From positions 2,356,001-2,420,000 of the forward strand of contig NZ_AP019860.1 in NCBI RefSeq assembly GCF_009002475.1: a stretch of 64,000 nucleotides of DNA, written 5' to 3'. The notes under the pieces are model-generated. The model was given only the letters and a program-made list of their open reading frames with translations, was not told the origin of the DNA and did no database searches. Source of the stretch: Candidatus Uabimicrobium amorphum. GTDB lineage: Bacteria > Planctomycetota > Uabimicrobiia > Uabimicrobiales > Uabimicrobiaceae. The position numbers and the translations under genes are program-made. Positions 1-8,214 of this stretch are shown one piece after another (positions within the stretch are counted from its first letter, which is position 1; every line of letters begins with the position of its first letter).

Positions 1-1935
1 GCCTACAACTGGCTAAAAAATAAACGAAATTTCCCCACACAACTCGCAAATAAAACTAAAAGCATTGTTTGCAAAAGATTCAGACTAAATACCTACAAAG
101 GTACAAAAAGCATTGTCGTTCCCATATACAGCTACACCCAAACAAAAATCATCGGTATTGAGAATATCTCCTTAACCAACTCATCCAAAAAAGCTCATGG
201 AAATAAAAAAGGTATATTTTACGCCCATGCAGAAAGCAAAGAAGTAATCATAGTGGAATCCTTGGCCAATGCCCTGTGTTTGGCAAGCGTTGGTATCTCC
301 GCGATTTCTATTTTTGGTGTTACCAATTCCGACGGTATACAAGAAATCATAAAAAATTTCCCAAACCACAAACTCTATCTGTGGTTTGACAAAGGAACAG
401 AAAATCTTGGAGAAGAACTACTTCTAAAACATCGAGAGATAAATGCCATTTTTTTTGAAGAACAAAAGAGAGACAAATACGATGTCAACGATCTACTAAA
501 AGAAAGCCCACGTGATTTTCACCATCAAGTACAAAAATACATACAAAATGCTATCGTATCACCTTTACAATCCGAACAAAAAAACCTAATCGCACGCAAC
601 AAAGTGCCCAAATTTCCCATACATGTAATACCGGAACCAATACAATCGTTCTGTAAAGAAGTCGCAGACACTGTAGCATGTCCCGTTGATTTTGTCGTAA
701 CACCAATGCTCACGACGATCGGTGCGCTCATCGGTAGTCATAAAAAAATTCAGATAAAAAACTCATGGCAAGAAAGCAGTGCTATTTACACTGCGGTAGT
801 CGCAGCTCCAGGATCAGGAAAAAGCCCTGCTCTCGCAAAGATAACTAATTTACTCAAAAAAATAGAAGAAGAAAATGCCGCAGAAAATTTTCAACGTCAA
901 AAACAGTATGTCCAAGAAAAAGCAAGATACGATGCCGAATTACAAAAATGGAAAAACGAAGTAAAAAGGGGAGCACCAGCAGATTACCCGCCGGAAGAGC
1001 CACAGCCATTTCACTTTATCCGCACTCACATCGCCGATGCCACCGTAGAATCTATTTCGGAAATTCTCGCCAACAACCCCAGAGGAGTCATCCTAATCCG
1101 CGATGAGCTTACTGCATGGGTAAAATCACATAACCAATACAAAGGTGGCAATGGAAGCGACCGACAATTTTTTCTATCCGTATGGGCTGGAGCTTCCTGC
1201 CCCGTCGATCGCAAGGGAAAAGAGCCTCAGTACATCACCGATCCTTTTCTAGCAATAACCGGAGCTATACCCCCCAAAGAACTAGACACCCTAAAAAAAG
1301 GAATGCAAGACGATGGATTTATAGACAGAATCCTATTTTCCTACCCCGACCCGACTTGCACCACCAAGTGGTCAGAAAAAGAAATTTCGCCCACCATCAC
1401 CAAGAAAATGCAACAGCTATTTCTCGGCCTTTACCATGACAACAGTAAAAAAGTCATCGACTTTTCTCCAAAAGCCAAAAAAATCTGGATAGGTTGGTAC
1501 GAATTTCACAAAGCCAAATCCATAGAACAAGAAGAAATTTTACAAAACCCACTCAACAAAATGCCAGGGCAACTACTTAGAATCTGTCTAATTCTAGCAA
1601 CACTAAGTGGCGAAGATCATTTAACCGAACATACTCTTCGCGGCGCCATAGAAATCATAGAATACTACAAAGCCCACCTGCGTAGATCTTTAGGTATTTT
1701 AAATGAAACAGAAACCGAAGAAAAAGTACGCAAAATTATCGACTACGCAAAAAAAAGAAATCTGAAGTCCATCTCCACCAAAGACATCTACCGTAGTCGC
1801 TTCATGAAAATACAAAAAGCTGCCCCCGCAAAAGAATTATTGCAATGGGCCGCTGAAGAAGGAATCGGAATTTTTGAAGGACATACTCTACATCTTCATG
1901 ATTCTGTTTTCGAGGATTTTGATTTTAGCATGTAA
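1..1935 (+). CDS. Toprim/DUF3987 primase-helicase-like protein (5' end outside window)
   Basis: The frame is open from base 1, so the N-terminus lies upstream of the window. The first part has a Toprim-like stretch: a Glu-containing segment VESLANALCL, then a beta-strand with YLWFDKGTEN. After it comes a DUF3987 region starting near FPIHVIPEPIQSF, with a P-loop APGSGKSPAL at about 805-830. Fusions of this kind are typical of replication proteins from plasmids, satellites and integrative elements, where they prime and unwind DNA. The gene is followed by about 1.1 kb without intact genes that begins with a dense direct/inverted repeat patch, as expected near an element origin or boundary. It could also belong to a prophage. 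Family call is fairly secure; role on this element is inferred. Confidence 0.75.
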   Translation, partial: AYNWLKNKRNFPTQLANKTKSIVCKRFRLNTYKGTKSIVVPIYSYTQTKIIGIENISLTNSSKKAHGNKKGIFYAHAESKEVIIVESLANALCLASVGISAISIFGVTNSDGIQEIIKNFPNHKLYLWFDKGTENLGEELLLKHREINAIFFEEQKRDKYDVNDLLKESPRDFHHQVQKYIQNAIVSPLQSEQKNLIARNKVPKFPIHVIPEPIQSFCKEVADTVACPVDFVVTPMLTTIGALIGSHKKIQIKNSWQESSAIYTAVVAAPGSGKSPALAKITNLLKKIEEENAAENFQRQKQYVQEKARYDAELQKWKNEVKRGAPADYPPEEPQPFHFIRTHIADATVESISEILANNPRGVILIRDELTAWVKSHNQYKGGNGSDRQFFLSVWAGASCPVDRKGKEPQYITDPFLAITGAIPPKELDTLKKGMQDDGFIDRILFSYPDPTCTTKWSEKEISPTITKKMQQLFLGLYHDNSKKVIDFSPKAKKIWIGWYEFHKAKSIEQEEILQNPLNKMPGQLLRICLILATLSGEDHLTEHTLRGAIEIIEYYKAHLRRSLGILNETETEEKVRKIIDYAKKRNLKSISTKDIYRSRFMKIQKAAPAKELLQWAAEEGIGIFEGHTLHLHDSVFEDFDFSM

Positions 1936-1950
1936 ATAAAAATATTTTTA

Positions 1951-2152
1951 CACACACATTAGTCACACTAGTCACACTTTGAATGAAAGTATTGAAAAAT
2001 AAAGATCTCAGGTGTGACTACCACTACTCACACACTACACACACTAGTCACACAATGTGTGTGTGGTGTGACCAATGTGTGACTACCACTACTCACACCT
2101 GAGTAGTTTGATTTTATTGGAGTACGTTCAATGTGTGAGTAGTGTGTGTTTT
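1951..2152. repeat. TGTGA/TCACA repeat cluster with direct and inverted copies
   Basis: An identical 22-bp unit occurs at 2012-2033 and 2077-2098; it starts GTGTGACTAC and ends ACTCACAC. A perfect 11-bp inverted repeat frames the pair, CTCAGGTGTGA at 2007-2017 and TCACACCTGAG at 2093-2103. Many more GTGTG, CACAC and TAGTCACAC words fill the gaps. Such density next to a primase-like gene resembles iterons or a multi-site operator. A simple-sequence expansion is the alternative. Confidence 0.7.
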
Positions 2153-2745
2153 TTTAGCTAAGAATATTTTACAAGAAAAATATTCCACAGTAACAATGGG
2201 GGACTTACTTTTGAAAGATAAAGTTTTCGGAACATCCTAATTTATAAAAACTACTTGTTTCCTAAACTGGAAACAAAAGTCAAAAGGTACATTTTGTTAC
2301 CTAAATAAGAATACTCTGATTTTGGTGCTTTTGGCTAGAAGAGGGTTATATGGTTTGTTTATCAGGGAGTTTTGTTCAGATTACAACAGGACTTAAATTT
2401 AGAGCTAATGGCACTAGATCCTAAATCGAAGGTCTCATTCGCCAGCAAACATAAAAAAATAAGCACTTATATATATTAAACATAATGTTGCAACTATTCT
2501 GAAATGTGTGTTCGACGCACATCATACGACATCGTTCAAAATCGTTCAACAAATTTTTAGACACCCACCGTGATTTTAGACACCTCGAATAAATAAGTTT
2601 TTGTAACTGTTTACTCTAAGTAAATACATGTTCTATAAAAATTATAGTGTACAAGTAAAAACTAAGTAGCAGTAGGAGTAAAAACAACATGAACCGTCTT
2701 ATTTTATGAGAAACTTCTGAAGTTGAACTTTGGAGTAGTTAATCA

Positions 2746-2890
2746 ACGGATTATAATTCCGATAGCTTTTAAAACTCGACCTTTTGTAACGCTTATTTTA
2801 TATATATTTACGAGCCACTTATTGTTAAATGCAAAATCACGGACGCCGCTGGGGTCCGGAAATGGACTTTTGGTTTTGTGATTTTAGCTT
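2746..2890 (+). repeat. Dispersed repeat, copy A
   Basis: About 145 bp that closely match 12060-12206 in the same orientation. Shared blocks include CGACCTTTTGTAACGC, TGCAAAATCACGGACGCC and AAATGGACTTTTG. Its left end begins with an anticodon-arm-like sequence (ACGGATTATAATTCCG) that in copy B continues into a tRNA 3' half. Confidence 0.75.
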
Positions 2891-3030
2891 GGTTGCTGGA
2901 TAAATGCAAATAGTTGTGTTTTGTTCTTAAATTTGCATACATGTTCTATTTCGACTATTGTTATGTTAATATTGTATAGAGTAAATATGATCTATTTTTA
3001 TAAACCTTCTTCATTGTAAATGAGTAGATT

Positions 3031-3302
3031 ATGGATGCATATTCCAAATTCAAACCTATTCCATCAGACACCCCTGGAAAGTAATCAAAATAAGATATGA
3101 AGCTTTTCGTAAAATGTCGATAGAGCAAAAAGCTAAAATTACTTTCGGTATGTGTGATTCAATTCGAGAACTTAGTCGAGCAGGAATTAAAGATAGACAC
3201 CCAGAATACAGCAAGGAACAAATAGATCTCGCTTTAATAAAGCTAACAGTGGGGCAAGAGCTATTTGCAAAAGCATATCCTAATATAGAGATAGAAGTAT
3301 AA
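3031..3302 (+). pseudogene. Frameshifted small gene upstream of a nucleotidyltransferase relic
   Basis: Reading from ATG 3031 gives MDAYSKFKPIPSDTPGK and then a stop. The neighbouring frame continues without interruption as VIKIRYEAFRKMSIEQKAK and on to ...AKAYPNIEIEV at 3302. Joined, the two make one protein of about 90 residues, which implies a one-base loss near 3080. An intact-looking ORF can start at ATG 3114, but that would drop the conserved-looking N-terminus. The stop overlaps the ATG of the next gene by one base, so the two formed a coupled pair. I do not recognise the domain by name; small partner genes of this size commonly precede MNT-like nucleotidyltransferases. Confidence 0.6.
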
Positions 3303-3848
3303 TGTCTGTTAATTTATTTCTTCAACAGATAACGAATAAGTCAGAAGAATGCAATATTCCATATGCTTTAGGGATCTATGGCGAATAGTTTTTATGGTGA
3401 GCCAAGAACAACTCTTTATATTGATCTTATTATCCATCCAACAGAAGAACAAATACATCATTTTATCGAATTGATTGGTGATAGTGCTTATATTAGTGAA
3501 GAAGCAGCGATTTCAGCTTTACAACGTAAAAGTATGTTTAATATTATTGATTATCAAACAGGTTGGAAAGCTGATTTGATTATACGTAAAGATAGAGATT
3601 TTAGCATAACAGAATTCGAGAGAAGAAGAAAAGCTAATGTTTTTGATATTGAAATGTTTATTGTATCACCCGAGGATTCTATTTTAAGTAAATTAGAATG
3701 GGCAAAGAAAAGTTTGTCTGATAAGCAATATCTTGATTTATTTTCAGTGGCTTCTATAAAAAAAGATAAGTTAGATTTTGAGTATATCAATAAATGGGCG
3801 ATAGAATTAGAAGTTTCAGACCTATTGCAAAACTCCTGTCTGATTTAG
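3302..3848 (+). pseudogene. Nucleotidyltransferase-like gene, frameshifted and active-site altered
   Basis: ATG 3302 gives MSVNLFLQQITNK...IPYALG and then hits a stop at 3386. The frame one base over continues SMANSFYGEPRTTLYIDLII to 3848. Together they match the MNT-type pattern in which a Gly-Ser motif is followed by a D-x-D strand (family consensus TxDIDL). Two bases appear to be missing near 3372. The first Asp of the metal-binding pair is Tyr here (TLYIDL), so even a repaired protein would likely be inactive. The rest (KADLIIRKD..., SILSKLEWAKKS) fits the alpha-helical back half of such proteins, which often act in toxin-antitoxin or abortive-infection pairs. Call: decaying pseudogene. 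Confidence 0.65.
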
Positions 3849-3895
3849 ATGAGTACTCAACATAAAGTGACAAGAAATTTAGATCCATCATTACG

Positions 3896-4510
3896 CTAAT
3901 GTTGTCTTCGTTTACGACGGAATAAAAATCCTAATGCTACTAGCATAGATAATAGTGCATAAGTTGATGTTTCAGGAACTGCAGTTCCGACAGTTAGAGT
4001 ATCGATAAAGATACTACCGTTAGTTGGTGCGATAGGTGTAATAATAGCCCTTGCGATTTCGGTGTCAGAGGTAAAACCACCAAAATTTACAACTCATTCA
4101 CTTAGATCTATACTTCCCAACAGATTATCTTGTACATCGAATATTTCAAATCTTTCTGCATCTCCAATACTTGTGTTAAAAAGTCCAACACCAGTCACCG
4201 GATTATCAAAATTGATTACAATGATATTTGTCAAATCACTATTTACTAGCACATTCTCTGGTGATTCAAATGCCCCTCCTCGTAGATCATTAGTAACACG
4301 AGCATTTTCGAAGTTAAGTCCTGCGATTTCGTTTGTCAAATTTGGTCCCCCCCAGTATCAAAAAAACCAGTAGGGGCAAAACCATCAAAATTGTGTGTCT
4401 CGAATGAACTAAGGTTGCTTAGAAAATCGGCTTAATTTGTAAATGAAATAACTTCAGCTTGAACTATGTTTAATGACAGTAAAATTAATATTGTTAAAAA
4501 TACATTTCAT
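3896..4510 (-). pseudogene. Decayed PEP-CTERM secreted protein
   Basis: The minus-strand 3' end reads VPETSTYALL, a hydrophobic stretch and then an RRKRR tail: a textbook PEP-CTERM sorting signal. The 5' end reads a signal-peptide-like FLTILILLSLNIVQAE. Between them at least four lesions are visible. These are a shift in the signal peptide, a TAA after ISFTN, a shift at a C7 run near 4345-4351, and an in-frame TGA at 4094-4096 after GSIDLSE. An intact homologous architecture exists at 55944-56534. In life it would have been exported and processed by an exosortase-like system. Confidence 0.75.
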
Positions 4511-4981
4511 ACCAAAGATTCCTAAGTTAGGAATAAGGTTCTTAGATTCAATATAACAACACTGAAAACAGTTCCTTTATTTCCAGTTATTATTGAAGAA
4601 ACATAAATCTTACTAAATTTGTGATTAAACTGTAATAACTGTTGCGCAGAATACAGAATAAAACAAGCAGATTTTGGGACGCCGTGTGGACTCCGAAAAT
4701 GGCAAAAAGGGTGTATATTTGCGACTTTTTTGTCTGTTTTGTAGTTTGGGAGTGGAAACGAAAAAAGCCCGAAATTGTTGGATGCCAAGCTTTTTGATGG
4801 TAGTGAAGGAGGGGCTCGAACCCCCGACCCACGGATTATGATTCCGTGTATCCATGAATTCCCGTTCGTCGCTTGCCTTTATTTTACTTACATTTGCGCA
4901 ATTTAATTTTTGCTGCGCGCCTGCTGCGCACAAAATGGGTGGTAAATGTCGGGCAAATTGTACTACATGGCGCAACGGGAT
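4511..4981. other. Gene-free spacer with tRNA remnant
   Basis: No real gene is visible; overlapping ORFs on the minus strand are shadows of the tRNA-like sequence. Near 4907-4923 lies TTTTTGCTGCGCGCCTG, which recurs at 10003-10019. The stretch 4677-4710 (GGACGCCG followed by TCCGAAAATGG) faintly resembles the core of the dispersed repeat. Confidence 0.55.
4798..4848 (-). tRNA. tRNA 3' half, anticodon CAU (truncated)
   Basis: Read on the minus strand: anticodon stem ACGGA/TCCGT around a 7-base loop with CAU, a 5-base variable loop, a T arm with loop TTCGAGC, acceptor strand CTTCACT, discriminator A and an encoded CCA. The 5' acceptor strand AGTGAAG and a D arm are not found upstream, so this is a 3' remnant. 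Such remnants are left when integrases use a tRNA 3' end as attachment site. Confidence 0.7.
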
Positions 4982-5809
4982 TCAAACTTTATTGTTATTA
5001 CTACTTTGGACTATTCCTCCTTTGTGAATATCTAAATCTATTTTAGATAACAATTTTTTAGTTATTAGAAAAAACTCATTTGCTACATCATATGATTGTT
5101 TTGCATTTTCAATCGTGCATGGATCAGCACGATGTACAATATTATTTCGTATTTTTTGAATACTTACTCTCTCTTCCCACAGTGTTGTTTTATTTTTATC
5201 TCTTGTGAACTTAGTAAAAGCACTATCCATAAGTTTATACTCTTCTATGATTTTAGATAGAAGATCTCTAAGTTTTACAATACTCCATTTTAAAATAGTT
5301 TCAGTTACTAATTCTGATAACAGCTCATGATGTATAGATGAGTATATTGTCGGTTTTAGAATTCCTTGTTTAATAAATACCTCAGTTGCTGAGCATGAAT
5401 ATATTAATGAGGCGATTGGGTCAGTATGTAGAATTGTTTTAGATTTGTTAACAAATATTATTGCATTTTTTAAGATATAAGGATTTCTTAGATAAAACTC
5501 CTTTACATTTTTTTCATTAAATTGTTCGACAAGTTCTTCTGTAGCCCCTTCTCCATATGCATCAAAAAAATATTCGATTTCTTTATCAATAATATCTGTA
5601 TCAGGTATATCATTATCCATTTTTTTCCAAACTATAGAAATATGACTTTTAAGATTAAAAAATACAGTTTGAGATTGTACCACAACTACCATATCTAGAG
5701 ATAAGTAGTCGTTTAGATTTAAAAAATTAAAAATCAAGAATGGCCTTGTCAACAAGAATTCAGGTTCGTTGATTTGACTAAGGCTAGTTCCTTGATTATC
5801 CTTTTCCAT
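4982..5809 (-). CDS. HEPN-like protein with RNxxxH motif
   Basis: A 275-residue, mostly helical protein. It carries RNNIVH at residues 221-226, which fits the RNxxxH signature of HEPN ribonucleases, followed by a helix (NAKQSYDVANEFF) typical of the HEPN C-terminus. The first 60 residues are hydrophobic and poorly structured. An internal Met at residue 64 (MDNDIPDTD) would give a cleaner protein, but AGGT lies a few bases upstream of the first ATG. HEPN proteins cut RNA in toxin-antitoxin, abortive-infection and restriction-linked systems. There is no obvious MNT partner beside it, although an MNT-like relic lies 1.1 kb away. Family by motif only; function inferred. Confidence 0.5.
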   Translation of the reverse strand: MEKDNQGTSLSQINEPEFLLTRPFLIFNFLNLNDYLSLDMVVVVQSQTVFFNLKSHISIVWKKMDNDIPDTDIIDKEIEYFFDAYGEGATEELVEQFNEKNVKEFYLRNPYILKNAIIFVNKSKTILHTDPIASLIYSCSATEVFIKQGILKPTIYSSIHHELLSELVTETILKWSIVKLRDLLSKIIEEYKLMDSAFTKFTRDKNKTTLWEERVSIQKIRNNIVHRADPCTIENAKQSYDVANEFFLITKKLLSKIDLDIHKGGIVQSSNNNKV

Positions 5810-5949
5810 TTTCTACCTGATTGAGTCATTTACCTATCTGTATTGAAATTACTGTTAATTTAAAAAAGTTTCAAAAAGTGACCACTACTGGTTCTAACGA
5901 AATTGATGGTTGCAGATGTGTGCCTTAAATAGAATACGATTAACAACAC

Positions 5950-6031
5950 TTGTCATTCCCATGAAAATGGGAATCCAGGCTCCGAAAAGTAGTTGGCTCA
6001 CTGAATTCTCGATCGGCGTCGAGAATGACAA
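5950..6031. mobile_element. MITE-like element with 9-bp terminal inverted repeats
   Basis: Ends are TTGTCATTC (5950-5958) and GAATGACAA (6023-6031), a perfect inverted repeat. Inside the left end lies a hairpin TTCCCATGAAAATGGGAA. The pattern of a TGTCATTCCC hairpin plus distal GAATGACA resembles widespread miniature elements of other bacteria. It encodes nothing and sits just downstream of the hsdM end. Confidence 0.6.
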
Positions 6032-6098
6032 AAAAGTACAGAAAGAAGGTCTTTTAGACCATTACCACCAAAATGTTAGAACTAGGGCCACTATTTAT

Positions 6099-7574
6099 TT
6101 AATATTTTTGCATTTTACCCAGTTCATCTAATTTAGTTTTTATTTGATTTCTTGTCTTAGTAAGTTCTTCTTCTATCTGTTGTATTTGAAATTGTACTTC
6201 TTTAGTATTGATTTTTTCTTCTTGGAAAGTTTCTACATAACGGCGAATGTTAAGATTAAATTCATTTTCTTCTATCTCTTCGAATTTAGCAAGGTAAGAA
6301 TACCGTTCTACAGTTTTTCTTTCTATAAAATGCCAGTATATCTTTTTGATATCTTTTGGACGTAAAGAGTGTTGTGATTTTTTACTTTCGTAATGCTGAC
6401 TAGCATCTATAAAAAGAATATTGCTATCCAATTTTCCTTTTGTAATAACCAAAATTGCTGTTGGAATACCTATCCCATAAAGTAAATTAGAAGGCAAACC
6501 AATTACAGCAGAAAGCAGATTTTCTGTTATTAGTTTTTTTCGAATTTCTTTTTCGGCAGCTCCTCTAAAAAGGACACCGTGCGGAACAAGGACAGCGGCT
6601 CGTCCATTTTTTTCAGTTATAGTTTCAACTATGTGAGTTATGAAAGCATAGTCTCCTGTACTTTTAGGAGGCATACCTCGATGAAAACGTTTAAATTTAT
6701 CTTTTTTAATTTTCTCGAACCCCCAGTCCTTTATGGAGAATGGAGGGTTCGATACAACAATATCAAATTTCATTAAATTATCATTTTCAATAAATTTAGG
6801 ATTTTCCAATGTATGTCCCTGCTCAATGAGAGCATTTTTTCCATGAAGATATACATTCATTTTAGCTAAAGCACATGTATTTAAATTTATTTCTTGTCCA
6901 TATAAAGAAACTTCCTCTTCTATTTCGTTAGCAACTTGTAATAGTAAAGAAGCAGTTCCACAAGCGGGATCACATATTCTGTTGCCAGGTTCTGGAATAA
7001 CCAATTTAGCAAGTAGACTAGATACCTCTCGTGGGGTATAAAATGCTCCTCCTTTTTTGCCAACGGCACTTACAAAGCGAGTTATAAAAGAACGATATAC
7101 ATTACCTATGGTATCTTCAGCATCAATTTGGGAAGGTCGTAAGTCTAGGTTTGCAAAATTTTCAATTAGGTTTTTTAGTGTATCATTCCTTATTTTTTTT
7201 GAATTAAAATCTAAATAGCAAAAAACCCCATCTAGTAACACTTTATTTCTATTTTCTATTTCAAATAGAACTTTATTAATAATTTTGCCTATGCTATTAG
7301 AGTCCCTTTTCTGATAAATAAAATCATAGTTATAATCTGTAGGAATAATTAATTTCTCTTTTTCTAAATATTTTTTTATACAATGTTTATCATTTTTGAA
7401 TTGTTCTTCATACTGCTTTTTTTTGTCCTTCCATACATCGCATATATATTTAAAAAAGAAGAATGTGATTATATAGTTTTTGTATTCTTCAGGATTTAAG
7501 TATTCGCGAAAAATAGAGCAGGTTTCCCATAAAATACTATTTATTTTTTCCTCGTTTGTTTTCTGTTCTGTCAA
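6099..7574 (-). CDS. hsdM: Type I restriction-modification DNA methyltransferase subunit (HsdM)
   Basis: N6-adenine methyltransferase. The helical HsdM N-domain (NSILWETCSIFREYL) precedes the catalytic domain, with SAM motif DPACGTASLL and the catalytic NPPF. Length of about 490 residues is normal. I place the start at TTG 7574: AAGGAGA, inside the end of hsdS, lies about 7 bases upstream, and the sequence then reads LTEQKTNEEKINSILWE. The open frame extends ten codons further but without a good binding site. Two bases separate the hsdS stop from this start, so the two are coupled. No hsdR lies in the window, so modification without restriction, or a non-standard partner, is likely. Confidence 0.9.
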   Translation of the reverse strand: MTEQKTNEEKINSILWETCSIFREYLNPEEYKNYIITFFFFKYICDVWKDKKKQYEEQFKNDKHCIKKYLEKEKLIIPTDYNYDFIYQKRDSNSIGKIINKVLFEIENRNKVLLDGVFCYLDFNSKKIRNDTLKNLIENFANLDLRPSQIDAEDTIGNVYRSFITRFVSAVGKKGGAFYTPREVSSLLAKLVIPEPGNRICDPACGTASLLLQVANEIEEEVSLYGQEINLNTCALAKMNVYLHGKNALIEQGHTLENPKFIENDNLMKFDIVVSNPPFSIKDWGFEKIKKDKFKRFHRGMPPKSTGDYAFITHIVETITEKNGRAAVLVPHGVLFRGAAEKEIRKKLITENLLSAVIGLPSNLLYGIGIPTAILVITKGKLDSNILFIDASQHYESKKSQHSLRPKDIKKIYWHFIERKTVERYSYLAKFEEIEENEFNLNIRRYVETFQEEKINTKEVQFQIQQIEEELTKTRNQIKTKLDELGKMQKY

Positions 7575-7576
7575 AA

Positions 7577-8161
7577 CTAATCTCCTTGTTCGATAATTTT
7601 TTGACATATAGCTGTTGCTAAGAGTTTCCTTTTTTCATACAAATTTTGCGTAAGTTCTTTTTCTTTATCAAGTAGTTGGTAAAGCTCAATTATTTTTTTT
7701 TGTTTTTCCAAAGAAGGTAATGGTATTGGTAACTTTCCTAGGTTTTTTCTTGTTACCATCATCGTATTTGTTCCTTCCCCAACTTTATAGAAGTACCTCT
7801 GCGCCTGATTTTCGTTTAAATACCATGCTAAATAACCAGAAGCGATTAGTTGCTTTTTATAAATGCGTATTCTAAAAAAATGATACGCCGCAACAGTGTT
7901 ATTTGGTAAAGAGATATTGATAACGGTTGCATAGTTATTAATACCTTTAGAAACAAAAAGAACATCTCCAATACGAACAATGTGATTTTCATTTACATTT
8001 TGTAAATTAGCTCTTAGCACATTCGTAAGATTTAGTTTTTTATTACTCGTGTTACTCATTTGAATGAGTGTGTACTGTCCACTATCATCATGTACTACTT
8101 TTGATCGTAGTTGATAACCTGTGTTTATTTCAGCAATATCTTCTAGCTTTATTCTTTCCAT
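7577..8161 (-). CDS. hsdS: Half-length HsdS specificity subunit
   Basis: At 194 residues it holds one target-recognition domain and one coiled-coil spacer, where normal HsdS has two of each. The N-terminus (KLEDIAEINTGYQLRS) and the LGKLPIPLPSLEKQKKIIELY motif at the start of the spacer helix are characteristic. Half-subunits can dimerise to read a symmetric site. The gene precedes hsdM, the reverse of the common M-S order. No ribosome-binding site is visible, but a 10-bp inverted repeat at 8174-8196 lies directly upstream. Confidence 0.85.
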   Translation of the reverse strand: MERIKLEDIAEINTGYQLRSKVVHDDSGQYTLIQMSNTSNKKLNLTNVLRANLQNVNENHIVRIGDVLFVSKGINNYATVINISLPNNTVAAYHFFRIRIYKKQLIASGYLAWYLNENQAQRYFYKVGEGTNTMMVTRKNLGKLPIPLPSLEKQKKIIELYQLLDKEKELTQNLYEKRKLLATAICQKIIEQGD

Positions 8162-8173
8162 ATAGTATTTTAA

Positions 8174-8196
8174 GTCGTGAAATTAAATTTCACGAC
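8174..8196. promoter_or_regulatory. Perfect palindrome upstream of hsdS
   Basis: GTCGTGAAAT and ATTTCACGAC form a 10-bp inverted repeat around a 3-base centre, between the upstream gene and hsdS. It may be an operator or an intercistronic hairpin. It has no T-run on the minus strand, so a terminator is less likely. Confidence 0.6.
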
Positions 8197-8214
8197 CTAC
8201 CTTTCGTCTAGTCA

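Larger units (their letters stand above)
1936..3030. other. Long spacer after the primase-like gene
   Basis: There is no supportable gene here. The first 200 bases hold the TGTGA/TCACA patch, and 2746-2890 holds copy A of a dispersed repeat; both are listed separately. The rest is A+T-rich with stops in all frames. Confidence 0.6.

Noticed and set aside
1951..2152. CRISPR array
   Set aside because: The repeated units are irregular, palindromic and spaced without unique spacers of constant length; no cas genes are in the window.
4522..4975. Three overlapping minus-strand ORFs near the tRNA remnant
   Set aside because: They read through tRNA-like sequence (for example GFEPLLHYHQ), a known shadow pattern, and have no domain or ribosome-binding site.
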